In this document: in pieces, positions 27,498-36,562 of the stretch | How positions within the stretch are numbered: position 1 is the stretch's first letter | Layout: the number at the start of each line of letters is the position of its first letter | Source of the DNA: Granulicella sp. dw_53 | GTDB lineage: Bacteria; Acidobacteriota; Terriglobia; Terriglobales; Acidobacteriaceae | NCBI RefSeq assembly: GCF_018449545.1 | Contig: NZ_JAAVUR010000005.1 | Span: forward strand, 248,001 to 312,000 | Length of the DNA stretch: 64,000 nt | Direction of reading: 5' to 3' | The notes under the pieces: generated by a model | The model's database searches: none | The model's input: only the letters and a program-made list of their open reading frames with translations | What the model was told of the DNA's origin: nothing | Made by a program: the position numbers and the translations under genes

Positions 27498-28268
27498 TTA
27501 CTCAAACCGCAGTCCGACATTGCCAGCCGTATCGAACCGCACATCCACCGAAGTCCCAGCACTCGCTTGAATATTGCCAGTCCAGCTTCCCGTCGTGATC
27601 CACTGTCCGGCCTTCAACCCGCCCGTTCGTGCTGCTCCTTCGTTCGCCAGATACGGCAATAGACGCAGAAAGTCTCCCGAAGTATTCGAGCCCGTCCGCT
27701 CCACCCGCACTGCGCCGTCTACTGCCAGAGTTACATGTTCCTTCGTAAAGTCGATGCTCTTCCAATCCGCCACTGCCGGCCCAAAGATCAAGCCACCATG
27801 CATCTGTAGATCGCCAACCATCGAGAGCTTCACCGCAGCTACAGGATCGACCAGCCCACTTTCTAATTCCTCGATGACCGGATGACAGCTCGCGATCGCC
27901 GCGATGACCTCGTCCCGCGTATAAGGTGTCGCGCGCGGCGGAAGATCCTTCCCCAGCAGAAACGCGATCTCTGCCTCCAGCCCTCGGTATCGGTGCGTAG
28001 AGGCGCTCAACGCGACTCCACTCGGCTTCAGCCAGATCTTGGGCATCGGTCCGAACATCGGCGTCGCCTCTGGCGTTGGAGCCCCGATCTTCCATCCGCC
28101 GATCTCACCGTAAGCCGCAGCGATCGTATCCTGAACGAAATAAGCCTCATCCTGTGTCACCGGCTGCAACTCCGCCGGCAGATCCACCATCGGGTCCATC
28201 GTCCGGCGAGCATTCAGAAGCAGGTTTGCTGCTTCAATCAGTTGTCCTTCGCGAGCGCCATTCATCAT
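27498..28268 (-). CDS. 2-keto-4-pentenoate hydratase family protein
   Basis: Protein of 256 residues of the hydratase/decarboxylase family that acts on 2-oxo-4-alkenoates in aromatic-compound breakdown. The metal-binding pattern EAEIAFLLG (near residue 95) with the Glu in PVIEELESG and the later GDLQMHGGLIFGP stretch fit the family. The end TGSWTGNIQASAGTSVDVRFD also matches the usual TG(S/T)...AGD..VRA region, though with a variant sequence. Its exact substrate is uncertain; the neighbouring malate synthase does not define one. Two adjacent ATG codons at 28268 and 28265 are both possible starts. Confidence 0.8.
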   Translation of the reverse strand: MMNGAREGQLIEAANLLLNARRTMDPMVDLPAELQPVTQDEAYFVQDTIAAAYGEIGGWKIGAPTPEATPMFGPMPKIWLKPSGVALSASTHRYRGLEAEIAFLLGKDLPPRATPYTRDEVIAAIASCHPVIEELESGLVDPVAAVKLSMVGDLQMHGGLIFGPAVADWKSIDFTKEHVTLAVDGAVRVERTGSNTSGDFLRLLPYLANEGAARTGGLKAGQWITTGSWTGNIQASAGTSVDVRFDTAGNVGLRFE

Positions 28269-28415
28269 CCATCCAGTTTGCCATTATCCGTCGCGTCTGT
28301 CTTCCCGCGGATTTTCCAATCTGTTGTCCCCTCAATGGCGTAATGTAGCCAGAGAACCCTTCAGCGTGCTCACAGAGTCCAATTAGCAGGCGATTTCAGT
28401 GAGAAAGAGACCAGC

Positions 28416-29408
28416 ATGCTTCTCCGCAACTCCGGCTCCGCAAAGACCACCATTCGCTCCTCGGATATCACTCCAGAGCAGACCTTCCATCAGCATAATC
28501 AGGCTCGCCGCCGCTTTCTGGCTGGCGCTGGAACCCTTGCCGCAGGAGCGCTGGCGACTCGCTACATGCCAGACCTCATCAGCCCAGCGTCCGTCGTTCA
28601 CGCGGCTGGAACTCCGCTTAAGACCGTCCCCGGCAAGTACAACGTAAACGAACCCCAGACGCCCGAATCCAAATCCACGACCTATAACAACTTTTACGAG
28701 TTCGGTACCGATAAGTCCGATCCCTCCAAGAACGCTCATACTCTCCGCACCCGCCCGTGGACCGTCCAGATCACCGGAATGGTAAAGAAGCCCCAGACTC
28801 TCGATATCGATTCCATCATGAGCTATCGCCCTATTGAGAGCCGTGTCTACCGCCACCGTTGTGTCGAAGCCTGGTCGATGGTCATCCCCTGGGACGGCTA
28901 CTCTCTCTCGGAACTCATCAACTTCTGTGAGCCGTTGCCCAGCGCCAAATTTGTTCAATTTCTCTCTCTCGTCGACAGGAAACAGATGCCCGATCTTCCG
29001 GGCGGATACGACTGGCCCTACTCCGAAGGCCTCCGCATCGATGAGGCCATGCACCCTCTCGTTCTTCTCACCTTTGGCTGCTACGGCAACACCTTGCCGA
29101 ATCAGAACGGAGCCCCAATCCGGGTCGTCACGCCCTGGAAGTACGGCTTCAAGAATGCAAAGTCCATCGTCCGTATCCACTTCACCGATAAACAGCCCAA
29201 GACGACCTGGAACCAGCAAAGCTCCGAGGAGTATGGCTTTTACTCGAACGTCAATCCGACCGTGAACCACCCTCGCTGGTCGCAGGCCCACGAGCGCCGT
29301 ATTGATGCCTCGTCCTTCCCCCACAGCATCCCTACGCTCCCTTTTAATGGCTACGCCGATCAGGTCGCGGGTCTATACAGTGGTATGGATCTAAAGAAGT
29401 TCTTTTGA
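28416..29408 (+). CDS. msrP: Protein-methionine-sulfoxide reductase catalytic subunit (YedY family)
   Basis: Periplasmic molybdopterin enzyme of 330 residues that repairs oxidised methionine in exported proteins. A twin-arginine signal (ARRRFLAGAGTLAAGALA, residues 30-47) is present. The molybdenum-binding Cys is seen in YRHRCVEAWSMVIPWDGY at about residue 149, followed by the conserved YDWPYSEGLRIDEAMHPL segment and the GAPIRVVTPWKYGFK region. The membrane haem partner msrQ lies downstream but is separated by about 300 bp with a terminator, which is unusual for this pair. Confidence 0.95.
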   Translation: MLLRNSGSAKTTIRSSDITPEQTFHQHNQARRRFLAGAGTLAAGALATRYMPDLISPASVVHAAGTPLKTVPGKYNVNEPQTPESKSTTYNNFYEFGTDKSDPSKNAHTLRTRPWTVQITGMVKKPQTLDIDSIMSYRPIESRVYRHRCVEAWSMVIPWDGYSLSELINFCEPLPSAKFVQFLSLVDRKQMPDLPGGYDWPYSEGLRIDEAMHPLVLLTFGCYGNTLPNQNGAPIRVVTPWKYGFKNAKSIVRIHFTDKQPKTTWNQQSSEEYGFYSNVNPTVNHPRWSQAHERRIDASSFPHSIPTLPFNGYADQVAGLYSGMDLKKFF

Positions 29409-29538
29409 TTTAGCCAAAAGTTGTAGCCGCAAACACGATCGAAAGAAATCCTTTCTTCGGCCTTAAGCGTCTGTCTTAACAACACTGCCATTTCTGTTAC
29501 TTTGTGACATACGAGGATATCCTCGGCCTGTTCTCTCC

Positions 29539-29580
29539 TTGACCCTTCATTCTCTGAATCAGAGTGGAGGGTCATCCTTT
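29539..29580 (+). terminator. Intrinsic terminator between msrP and msrQ
   Basis: GACCCTTCATTCT and AGAGTGGAGGGTC pair over 13 positions with two G-T wobbles around a 7-base loop, followed by ATCC and a T run (29576-29580). Confidence 0.8.
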
Positions 29581-29706
29581 TTGGGGCTGCGGATTGTTAA
29601 TCATATGAAGCATCCATCAGTCAGTTAGTCCATCCAATAAAGCACTCTCGGCTTATTGTGCCGGAGTTCAAGCTACACTTAACTTGTCGCACCATCGTCC
29701 AAATTC

Positions 29707-30408
29707 ATGCCCAAACGCGCCATCCTAGCCATCAAGATCTTTCTGCACCTCGGCCTGTTGGCTCCCTTTGCCTACCTGTTGCAAATCTCCCGCAATGGCA
29801 CGCTCGTGCAGAACGCCGATCCCGTCAACTACATCACCCATTTCACTGGTGATTGGGCTCTCTATATCTTGCTTGCCTCACTCGCAATTACCCCTTTGCG
29901 ACGTCTTTCGCCGCAGATTGCTTTCCTCATCCGTTTCCGCCGTCTTATCGGCCTCTACGCGTTTTTCTATGCCTCTTTGCATCTGGCTACTTACATCTTT
30001 CTCTTCAGCGGCTACGACCTTCCTACCGCTCTCATCGCCCTCAAAAACGGGCAACCGGGCGAACTTGTCACTCAAGCGAAGTTTGTCTGGCCGACCATTT
30101 GGGACGATATCCGCAAACGCCGCTTCATCCAGGTAGGCTTCGCCTCCTGGGTTATTCTCTTGTCCCTTGCGTGCACTTCGCCTGCGTTCATCATGCGCGC
30201 CATGGGTGGCAAGAACTGGCAGCGCCTCCACCGCCTTGTCTACGTGGCGGCCATCGCTGCTGTCGTCCATTTCTGGTGGCTCGTAAAATCGGGCGTGCGA
30301 ACTCCCTGGAAGGTCACTGCTGTGCTCATTCTGTTGCTCGGCGCTCGTCTGGCCTATACTGCTCTCAAAGCTCGATCCAAACCAACGCCCAAGCTCGCAA
30401 CACAATAA
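29707..30408 (+). CDS. msrQ: Haem-binding membrane subunit of the MsrPQ system
   Basis: Protein of 233 residues with about six membrane helices and the ferric-reductase-like core that passes electrons from the respiratory chain to MsrP. Haem-ligand histidines are plausible in FYASLHLATYIFLF, LHRLVYVAAIAAVVHFWWL. The order FTGDWALYILLASLAITPLRRL, then the conserved RFRRLIGLYAFFYASLH, matches the family. The ATG at 29707 lacks a strong Shine-Dalgarno sequence. It stands 298 bp after msrP with a terminator in between, so it probably has its own promoter. Confidence 0.92.
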   Translation: MPKRAILAIKIFLHLGLLAPFAYLLQISRNGTLVQNADPVNYITHFTGDWALYILLASLAITPLRRLSPQIAFLIRFRRLIGLYAFFYASLHLATYIFLFSGYDLPTALIALKNGQPGELVTQAKFVWPTIWDDIRKRRFIQVGFASWVILLSLACTSPAFIMRAMGGKNWQRLHRLVYVAAIAAVVHFWWLVKSGVRTPWKVTAVLILLLGARLAYTALKARSKPTPKLATQ

Positions 30409-30571
30409 TCGCGAAGACTCTCCCTTTCACGAAGTGCCTTCGGGGCTACAAGCAATTGCGAGATCCGGTCTTCCTTGTTCTTGTCCAGAAGGAGGCTTAA
30501 AGTGGTGTCAATTCTGGTTTTGGCGCAACTTACCATCCCAAATCCCTGTCTAACTAAGACAGAGGTACAGC

Positions 30572-32656
30572 ATGCACAAACGACACCTCGCCCTCTTTGC
30601 AGTTGTGTTTAGCATTACCCCTCGCTATTTACCAGCTCAGGCTGCCTCTCAACCTCATGCCGGTAAAACGGCTAAAGCGAAAGTCGCTGTTGTCTCCAAG
30701 CCTGCGCCTCTCATCCCACTCAGCCAGCGGGATCGTGCCGTTCAGATCGTCAATCGCTTCACCTTCGGCTCGCGTCCAGGGGATGTCGAGCGTGTTCTTG
30801 CACTGACTCCTGAAAAGTGGTTCGATCAGCAGCTCAACCCCGCAACCATCAACGACGACGTCCTCAATCGCCGGCTCAACGATTACTCCACCCTCAATCT
30901 TCCACCTGACCAGGCTCTTACTCTCTTTCCCGACCGTGGCATGATCCAACAGGTTGTTGAAGGGAAGCGTCCCTCTCCGACTGATCCATTACTCGCCGCA
31001 ATGTACGAGGTGCAGATCTTCAAGTTCAACCACGATAATGAGCTCAAGAAGATTAATCCCGACGGGACTCACGCCTTCCCGCAACCCACGGAAGCCGAGC
31101 TTGCCGACCAGAAGAAGACAGACCAGGCTACTGCGGCTCGTATCGCTGGAGAGCTCTTCTCTCTGCCGAAGAACCAACGCATGGCCGCTCTCGTCAAACT
31201 CCCGGTCGCCGATCGCATCGCCTTCACTAGCTATGTTGCAGGCGACCAGAAAAATCTTCTTCTCGCCGAATTCAATCCCCGCGAGCGAGAGATCTTTTAC
31301 GCGATGAATGCCAACATCGGAGCCTCGTATCAGATCATTAGCGAGCTCTCTCAAGCAAAGCTCCTCCGGGCTATCCTCTCTGAGCGCCAGTTGCAGGAGG
31401 TCATGACCGACTTCTGGTTCAACCACTTCAATGTCTATATCGCAAAAGATTCCGACCAGTGGTATACCACCAGCTACGAACGCGACGCCATCCGCAAGAA
31501 CGCCCTAGGCAAGTTCAGCGATCTGCTCCTTGCCACTGCTCAGTCGCCTGCCATGATGGTCTACCTCGACAACTGGCTCTCCATCGGCCCTGACTCGATC
31601 GCCAACGGCGTTAACCCTGCTAACCCGAAGTCCAAGAGAGGAGCCAAAGGGCTCAACGAAAACTATGGCAGGGAGGTCATGGAGCTCCATACCATCGGGG
31701 TCAACGGTGGTTACTCTCAGGCGGACGTTACCTCTCTCTCGGCTATCCTCACCGGCTGGGGAGTCGACCGGCCAAACCAGGGCGGCCCCTTCCTCTTCGA
31801 TCCTAAGAAGCACGAGCCTGGCCCCAAGCAGTGGCTTGGACACACCATCGATGGCTCACCCGCGAGTCCCACCCCGAGCATCGACGGCATGAAGCAGGGA
31901 ACTGAAGCTCTCCGGATCCTCGCGTCCAGTCCCAAGACTGCGCACTTTATTAGTTACAAATTGGCCCAACGCTTCGTCGCCGACGAGCCCCCGCCGGCGC
32001 TGGTCGATCGCATGGCGGCTACGTACCTCTCTACCGACGGTGATATCAAGGCCATCCTGCGTACTCTGGTTCAGTCGCCCGAGTTCAACTCCAAGAAGTA
32101 CTTTCGCAATAAGGTCAAGACTCCCGTGGAGTTTCTCGCCTCCGCCTTCCGCACCACCGCGACGGACCCCTCGAACCCTGGCGCTCTCGTCAACACCCTC
32201 AAGACGATGGGCATGCCGCTCTACTACGCTCTTCCGCCAACCGGATACTACCTTACGGCTGACCATTGGATGAACTCCACTGCGCTGGTTGACAGGCTGA
32301 ACTTCGCTTATGCTCTCACCGGCAGCAAATTTTCCAATCAGAAGTTCGACTCCGCTCACGTCATTGCCCTTGGCCTCATGGCCCAACCCGCCACTGTCTC
32401 TGCGGCTGCCCACCCTCATCCGAAGTACTCGGAGGCGGTACTCACTCAGCCAGCAACGATAGTTGCCACGGAACCCGCAGGCACGGATTACGCTCTTCAC
32501 ATCCTCGAGACCACTCTCACGGGAGCCGATGTCTCTCCTCAGACCAATCAACTCATTCACAAACAAATAGCCGAGATCCCTCAGACCAACTCCACGGAAA
32601 CCCTGAACCTGCTCACTGCCCTGGTGATGGGTAGCCCAGAATTTCAACTCCGCTGA
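30572..32656 (+). CDS. DUF1800 domain secreted protein
   Basis: Protein of 694 residues of the DUF1800 family, found widely in Acidobacteria and Planctomycetes; function unknown. A signal peptide precedes AQAASQ near residue 23. Family landmarks include IVNRFTFGSRPGDVERVLAL (residues about 58-77), LQEVMTDFWFNHFNVYI, GLNENYGREVMELHTIGVNGGYSQADV and the C-terminal VKTPVEFLASAFR and YYLTADHWMNSTALVDRLNFA. DUF1800 genes usually pair with a DUF1501 gene; here the next gene (17 bp away) is instead a small Tat-lipoprotein cupin. The family has been suggested to act in extracellular matter handling, but nothing in the sequence proves this. Confidence 0.86.
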   Translation: MHKRHLALFAVVFSITPRYLPAQAASQPHAGKTAKAKVAVVSKPAPLIPLSQRDRAVQIVNRFTFGSRPGDVERVLALTPEKWFDQQLNPATINDDVLNRRLNDYSTLNLPPDQALTLFPDRGMIQQVVEGKRPSPTDPLLAAMYEVQIFKFNHDNELKKINPDGTHAFPQPTEAELADQKKTDQATAARIAGELFSLPKNQRMAALVKLPVADRIAFTSYVAGDQKNLLLAEFNPREREIFYAMNANIGASYQIISELSQAKLLRAILSERQLQEVMTDFWFNHFNVYIAKDSDQWYTTSYERDAIRKNALGKFSDLLLATAQSPAMMVYLDNWLSIGPDSIANGVNPANPKSKRGAKGLNENYGREVMELHTIGVNGGYSQADVTSLSAILTGWGVDRPNQGGPFLFDPKKHEPGPKQWLGHTIDGSPASPTPSIDGMKQGTEALRILASSPKTAHFISYKLAQRFVADEPPPALVDRMAATYLSTDGDIKAILRTLVQSPEFNSKKYFRNKVKTPVEFLASAFRTTATDPSNPGALVNTLKTMGMPLYYALPPTGYYLTADHWMNSTALVDRLNFAYALTGSKFSNQKFDSAHVIALGLMAQPATVSAAAHPHPKYSEAVLTQPATIVATEPAGTDYALHILETTLTGADVSPQTNQLIHKQIAEIPQTNSTETLNLLTALVMGSPEFQLR

Positions 32657-32673
32657 TAAGCGCCGAGAAGTCC

Positions 32674-33255
32674 ATGACCCACCTCGACCGTAGACAATTC
32701 GCCACCGGCATGGTCGCCGCAGCCATAGGAGGATGTTCCGTGTCCGTATCATCTCCCACGCCCGAACAGCTTCACCTCAAGCCCAACGGATGGGTCCCCA
32801 ACAATACTCTGCCAGTTCTGATCTATCGCAGCGCCGTGCCGGCGACATCGCACGATCCAGCCTCTGAGATGGAGCGTCTCTTCACCGCTCATCAGTGGCC
32901 TCCACAGTGGCGCAACGGTATCTATACCTTCCATCACTTCCACTCCACTGCGCACGAAGTCCTCGGCATCGCTGCGGGACAGGTCAACGTAGTTCTCGGA
33001 GGAGAAGGCGGCTCATCGGTCGTCGCTAAAGCAGGCGACATTCTCGTCCTGCCCGCAGGTACGGGCCACTGCCGCATCTCCGCGTCTGATGACCTCCTGG
33101 TCATCGGCGCTTATCCTGAAGACGAGCACTGGGATATCTGCCGCACCGCGCTCACACCCGAGGCGCTCGAACGCATGAAGCACGTTCGATATCCAGCCTC
33201 CGATCCCGTCACCGGCCCCGGAGGCCCACTGCCAACGCTCTGGAAATCCGCCTGA
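32674..33255 (+). CDS. Cupin-domain protein with Tat and lipoprotein-like N-terminus
   Basis: Protein of 193 residues with one cupin barrel. The N-terminus reads DRRQFATGMVAAAIGGC, combining a twin-arginine pattern and a lipobox-like GGC, so it may be a Tat-exported lipoprotein. Cupin motifs are visible: HHFHSTAHEVLGIAAGQ (two His and a Glu) and GDILVLPAGTGHCRI. It resembles the YjlB-type single cupins. The gene follows the DUF1800 gene by 17 bp and is probably cotranscribed. It is convergent with another exported cupin gene. The ligand is unknown. Confidence 0.78.
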   Translation: MTHLDRRQFATGMVAAAIGGCSVSVSSPTPEQLHLKPNGWVPNNTLPVLIYRSAVPATSHDPASEMERLFTAHQWPPQWRNGIYTFHHFHSTAHEVLGIAAGQVNVVLGGEGGSSVVAKAGDILVLPAGTGHCRISASDDLLVIGAYPEDEHWDICRTALTPEALERMKHVRYPASDPVTGPGGPLPTLWKSA

Positions 33256-33256
33256 G

Positions 33257-33703
33257 TTATTCCTTGGGCGTCTTGTCTGTACGCCAGTTGATGACGTGGT
33301 ACTGCGCGGGTGTGTTCCCCACGTTACGTAAGGCATGCGTGACATTCGACGCATTGAAGATGATGGAGCCCGGCCCGAGCCGCTTCCACTCGCCATTTAC
33401 CAGCGCCTCCACCGTCCCCGTATCCAGCAGTACCAGCTCTTCGTTCGGATGCTTATGTGGCGGATGCGAAGCCAGCCCTGGGTTCAGCGTCGTCACATGC
33501 ATCTCCAGCTCGTCGAGCGTCGCCGTCGGACCCTTCACCACCGCACGGCTCTCTCCGACCGGCGTCTTTACTACGGTCAACTTGTTCCAGTCGTAGACCG
33601 ACTCGCCGATCAGCGGGCTCGCCGCGCCGACCCCTGCGACGGCGGCTAGCGTCGCCGTCATCACTACCAGACCTACTGCAAAATCGCGCCGCGTGATGAT
33701 CAT
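33257..33703 (-). CDS. Tat-exported cupin protein
   Basis: Small protein of 148 residues. The N-terminus TRRDFAVGLVVMTATLAAVAG is a twin-arginine signal. The cupin core shows HPPHKHPNEELVLLDTG (three metal-type ligands) and SIIFNASNVTHALRNVG with the fourth His. I chose the ATG at 33703 because AGGAG lies 6 bases upstream, overlapping the stop codon of the preceding gene; this indicates translational coupling to the Gfo/Idh/MocA gene at 33713-35104. It may help or follow that exported oxidoreductase, but its substrate is not known. Confidence 0.8.
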   Translation of the reverse strand: MIITRRDFAVGLVVMTATLAAVAGVGAASPLIGESVYDWNKLTVVKTPVGESRAVVKGPTATLDELEMHVTTLNPGLASHPPHKHPNEELVLLDTGTVEALVNGEWKRLGPGSIIFNASNVTHALRNVGNTPAQYHVINWRTDKTPKE

Positions 33704-33712
33704 CAATAGCTC

Positions 33713-35104
33713 CTAGGCCCAACTGCTCTTTTCAAACGTGTACGGCGATCGTTGCGGCCGCGACAACATCGCATTCGCACTCTCATCCCCCTTGAAGCGT
33801 TCTCGCTCGGGGTCCCAGTGCAGCCTGCGCTTGGTCTTCATCGCGATGTGGTGCAGCAGGCAGGTCGAGCACGCCCGATGCCCAATCTCCACCGGAGCCA
33901 GCGGCTGTCGCCGCGTTCGAATCGACTCCAGCCAGTTCCCATGGTGCTCCGGACTCGTCTCCAGATGGATCTCATCCGGCCCGATCACCGAAGTCAGTAT
34001 CTTCGGGTCGCTCGCCATCAGGGGTTCGATCTTCACTGCTGGCCCAGCCCCTGCCGTCGGAGTGGTCATCTCATCGCGAGTCACGAACAGCCATCCCTTC
34101 GTTCCCACCCACTTGATGCCGTTCGGAAAGTCTCCCGAGATATCCATGGTTACGCCGTTCGCATAGATCGCATGCGTCAGAAACTTTCCATGCACGTTCC
34201 AAAGCCCTTGCGTGGGGAACTCCGCCTCGCCCCATATCTCGACAGGTCCGGTGTACTCCGTGTTCATCCCCCAGTGCGCCGTGTCGACATGGTGTGCGCC
34301 CCAACCCGTGATCATCCCCGCTCCGAACTGCTCCATCCTCAGCCAACCCGGCCGATCGAAGCCCGACTGCGGCATCACCCGATCCACGGTATAAGGAGCC
34401 TCAGGAGTAGACCCCAGCCACGCGTCGTAGTCGAATCCCTCCGGTACCGGCATTACCTTCGCGTCGCCACCCGCAGGGTCTCCCGGCAACCCGATCTCTA
34501 CATGTGTTACATCGCCGATGCGTCCGTTCCGTACCAGCTCGCAGGCCCTGTGAAACTGCTTCCACGACCGCTGCTGGCTCCCTACCTGCAAGATTCGCCC
34601 CGAAGCCTGCACTGCATCGCTCAGGTAGCGACCCTCTGCAATCGTCAGCGAAGCCGGCTTCTGCAGATACACATCCTTGCCGGCCCGCACCGCCGCTGCT
34701 GCTAGAATGGCGTGTTGATGATCCGGTGTAGAGATCACCACTGCATCGATATCCTTGTTCGCGAGTAGCTCGTGATAGCTCTTGTACCCTCGAACCCCGT
34801 CATAGGGCTTACCGTTCTTGCCGGTGTAGAAGTCGTTGACGAACTTCTTACCCAGCTCCACCCGCTTCGCATCCAGATCGCACACCGCGACCACGCGTGC
34901 GCCGTTGTTCTTCAGGATCGCAGGTAGATCGTGACCCCGCGAGATCCGTCCCACCCCGATCGCCCCTACCGTAATCTGCTTGCTCGGAGCCATCTGTCCG
35001 AGAACATACGAGGGCACAATAACCGGAAAGCCTGCCGCGGCTACTGTGCCCGTTGCCGTCTTCAAAAAACGCCGCCGCGAAATCTCAGCAACACGCCACG
35101 CCAT
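33713..35104 (-). CDS. Tat-exported Gfo/Idh/MocA family oxidoreductase
   Basis: Protein of 463 residues with a twin-arginine signal (ISRRRFLKTATGTVAAAGFPVIV, residues 8-30) and an NAD(P)-binding fold beginning ITVGAIGVGRISRG. Later conserved parts are VVISTPDHQHAILAAAAVRAGKDVYLQKPASLTIAEG with the catalytic-type Lys of the (E/Q)KP motif, VGSQQRSW and GWGAHHVDTAHWG. Such exported family members act on sugars or glycosides in the periplasm with tightly bound cofactor. The gene lies 42 bp downstream of another gene of the same family and 6-9 bp upstream of the cupin gene, so the three form one operon. The substrate cannot be read from the sequence. Confidence 0.87.
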   Translation of the reverse strand: MAWRVAEISRRRFLKTATGTVAAAGFPVIVPSYVLGQMAPSKQITVGAIGVGRISRGHDLPAILKNNGARVVAVCDLDAKRVELGKKFVNDFYTGKNGKPYDGVRGYKSYHELLANKDIDAVVISTPDHQHAILAAAAVRAGKDVYLQKPASLTIAEGRYLSDAVQASGRILQVGSQQRSWKQFHRACELVRNGRIGDVTHVEIGLPGDPAGGDAKVMPVPEGFDYDAWLGSTPEAPYTVDRVMPQSGFDRPGWLRMEQFGAGMITGWGAHHVDTAHWGMNTEYTGPVEIWGEAEFPTQGLWNVHGKFLTHAIYANGVTMDISGDFPNGIKWVGTKGWLFVTRDEMTTPTAGAGPAVKIEPLMASDPKILTSVIGPDEIHLETSPEHHGNWLESIRTRRQPLAPVEIGHRACSTCLLHHIAMKTKRRLHWDPERERFKGDESANAMLSRPQRSPYTFEKSSWA

Positions 35105-35146
35105 GGTCGTTCTCCTTTAGAGCAATTGCGGTTGAGCCTTCTGCGA

Positions 35147-36376
35147 CTAAGCCTTCAACGTCACATGCTGTGCCTTCATCTGCGCCCGCACTACGAGCTC
35201 AGCCGCCAGCAGGCACTGTGTCTGATCCTGTGCAATATGCGTGCGGTTCACGATGTCTGCGACAAACTGTGGCCCAAACGGCAGCCCAACGTCGTTGCAG
35301 TCGATAAACCGCGACTGGTTCTTGTCAACGATGAACAGGTTGTTCCCCTGCTTCGCGCGCGCCACATCCGTGTACTTCCTCACCTCGATGTAGCCTTCCG
35401 TTCCCAGGATGAAGAGCCTTCCATCGCCCCAGGTCCCCAGGCCATCTGGAGTGAACCAGTCCAGCCGCACATAGCCAAAGCCCCGGTCGCCGCGCAGCAT
35501 CATATCGCCGAAGTCCTGGAACTTGGGCTTCTGCGGATGCGCCGTATTGGCGACTTGCGACGCCACCACCTCGGCTTCTTTCGATCCCGTATAAAACAGG
35601 AACTGATCCACCTGGTGCGAACCGATATCGCACAGGATGCCGCCATACTTCACCGGCTCCCAGAACCAGTCCGGCCTTCCGCCAGCGCCACCCGCATAGG
35701 GATCGGCGCCCTTCTGCACGATCTGGTGCGGCGCAATGTTGATTGTCTGGATCACCCGTCCGATTGCGCCCGCCTGCACTAACTCTCCGGCCTTTACCGC
35801 GGCTTTTACTTCTAGCCGCTCGCTGTACAGGATCGCGTAGATGCGCTTGGTCTCCGCGATCGTCTTGCGAATCTCCTCGATCTGCTCCAGCGTCGTCGCG
35901 CCCGGTTTATCGCTCAGATAATCCTTGCCTCGCTTCATCACGCGAACGCCCAGCGGAGCACGCTCATTTGGAATCGTTGAGCTCAACACCAACTGGATGG
36001 ACTTGTCGTCCAGTATCTCTTCTTCCGACTGCACCATCTTCACGTCAGGAAATCTCTTCTTGAACCCTGCCACCTTGTCCGGCTCCGCCCCGTACGCCGA
36101 CACCAGCACCCCACCGCCCCGCTGCACCGCTCCTACCATCCCGTAGATGTGGTCATGGCTCATCCCGCAGACGGAGAACTTGATCGAATGCTTCGGCTTC
36201 TCGCCCTCCTGGTCGAAGTACTCCCCACGTCCTGCCACCTCGTGGACCACCCGTGGATCTGCCGGCGCCATTCCGAATGCGCTCTCAGGAAGACCCGCCA
36301 GCAAGCCAGCCGACCCCAACACTCCACTTGCCGCCGTCTTCAAAAAATTACGCCGTCCCACAATCTCTTCGCTCAT
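35147..36376 (-). CDS. Tat-exported Gfo/Idh/MocA family oxidoreductase
   Basis: Protein of 409 residues, start ATG at 36376 with GGGAGA upstream; the frame extends to 36457 but the twin-arginine signal VGRRNFLKTAASGVLGSAGLLAG then fits residues 7-29. The NAD(P)-binding part is divergent (FSVCGMSHDHIYGMVGAVQRGG). The (E/D)KP motif appears as DYLSDKPGATTLEQ, and GGILCDIGSHQVDQFLFYTG matches the family's catalytic His region. It is the first gene of the operon with the second oxidoreductase and the cupin. Two family members side by side suggest a dehydrogenase/reductase pair on one carbohydrate, but this is inference. Confidence 0.85.
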   Translation of the reverse strand: MSEEIVGRRNFLKTAASGVLGSAGLLAGLPESAFGMAPADPRVVHEVAGRGEYFDQEGEKPKHSIKFSVCGMSHDHIYGMVGAVQRGGGVLVSAYGAEPDKVAGFKKRFPDVKMVQSEEEILDDKSIQLVLSSTIPNERAPLGVRVMKRGKDYLSDKPGATTLEQIEEIRKTIAETKRIYAILYSERLEVKAAVKAGELVQAGAIGRVIQTINIAPHQIVQKGADPYAGGAGGRPDWFWEPVKYGGILCDIGSHQVDQFLFYTGSKEAEVVASQVANTAHPQKPKFQDFGDMMLRGDRGFGYVRLDWFTPDGLGTWGDGRLFILGTEGYIEVRKYTDVARAKQGNNLFIVDKNQSRFIDCNDVGLPFGPQFVADIVNRTHIAQDQTQCLLAAELVVRAQMKAQHVTLKA

Positions 36377-36562
36377 TTGGTCTCCCGATGCCCTTCCGAC
36401 AAAGTCTTCGGCCATTTCTTTCGCGTCCCGGAGAAAACGATTTTTTGGCCACAACAAAATTACGTTGCCAAGCCTCTCTTGGCAAACGACGAGCCTTCCA
36501 TCCGCTCTTATCAGCGCTTTATCCTTTGGATCACCGTTAACGTCTTACGGTCAAAACCGGGC

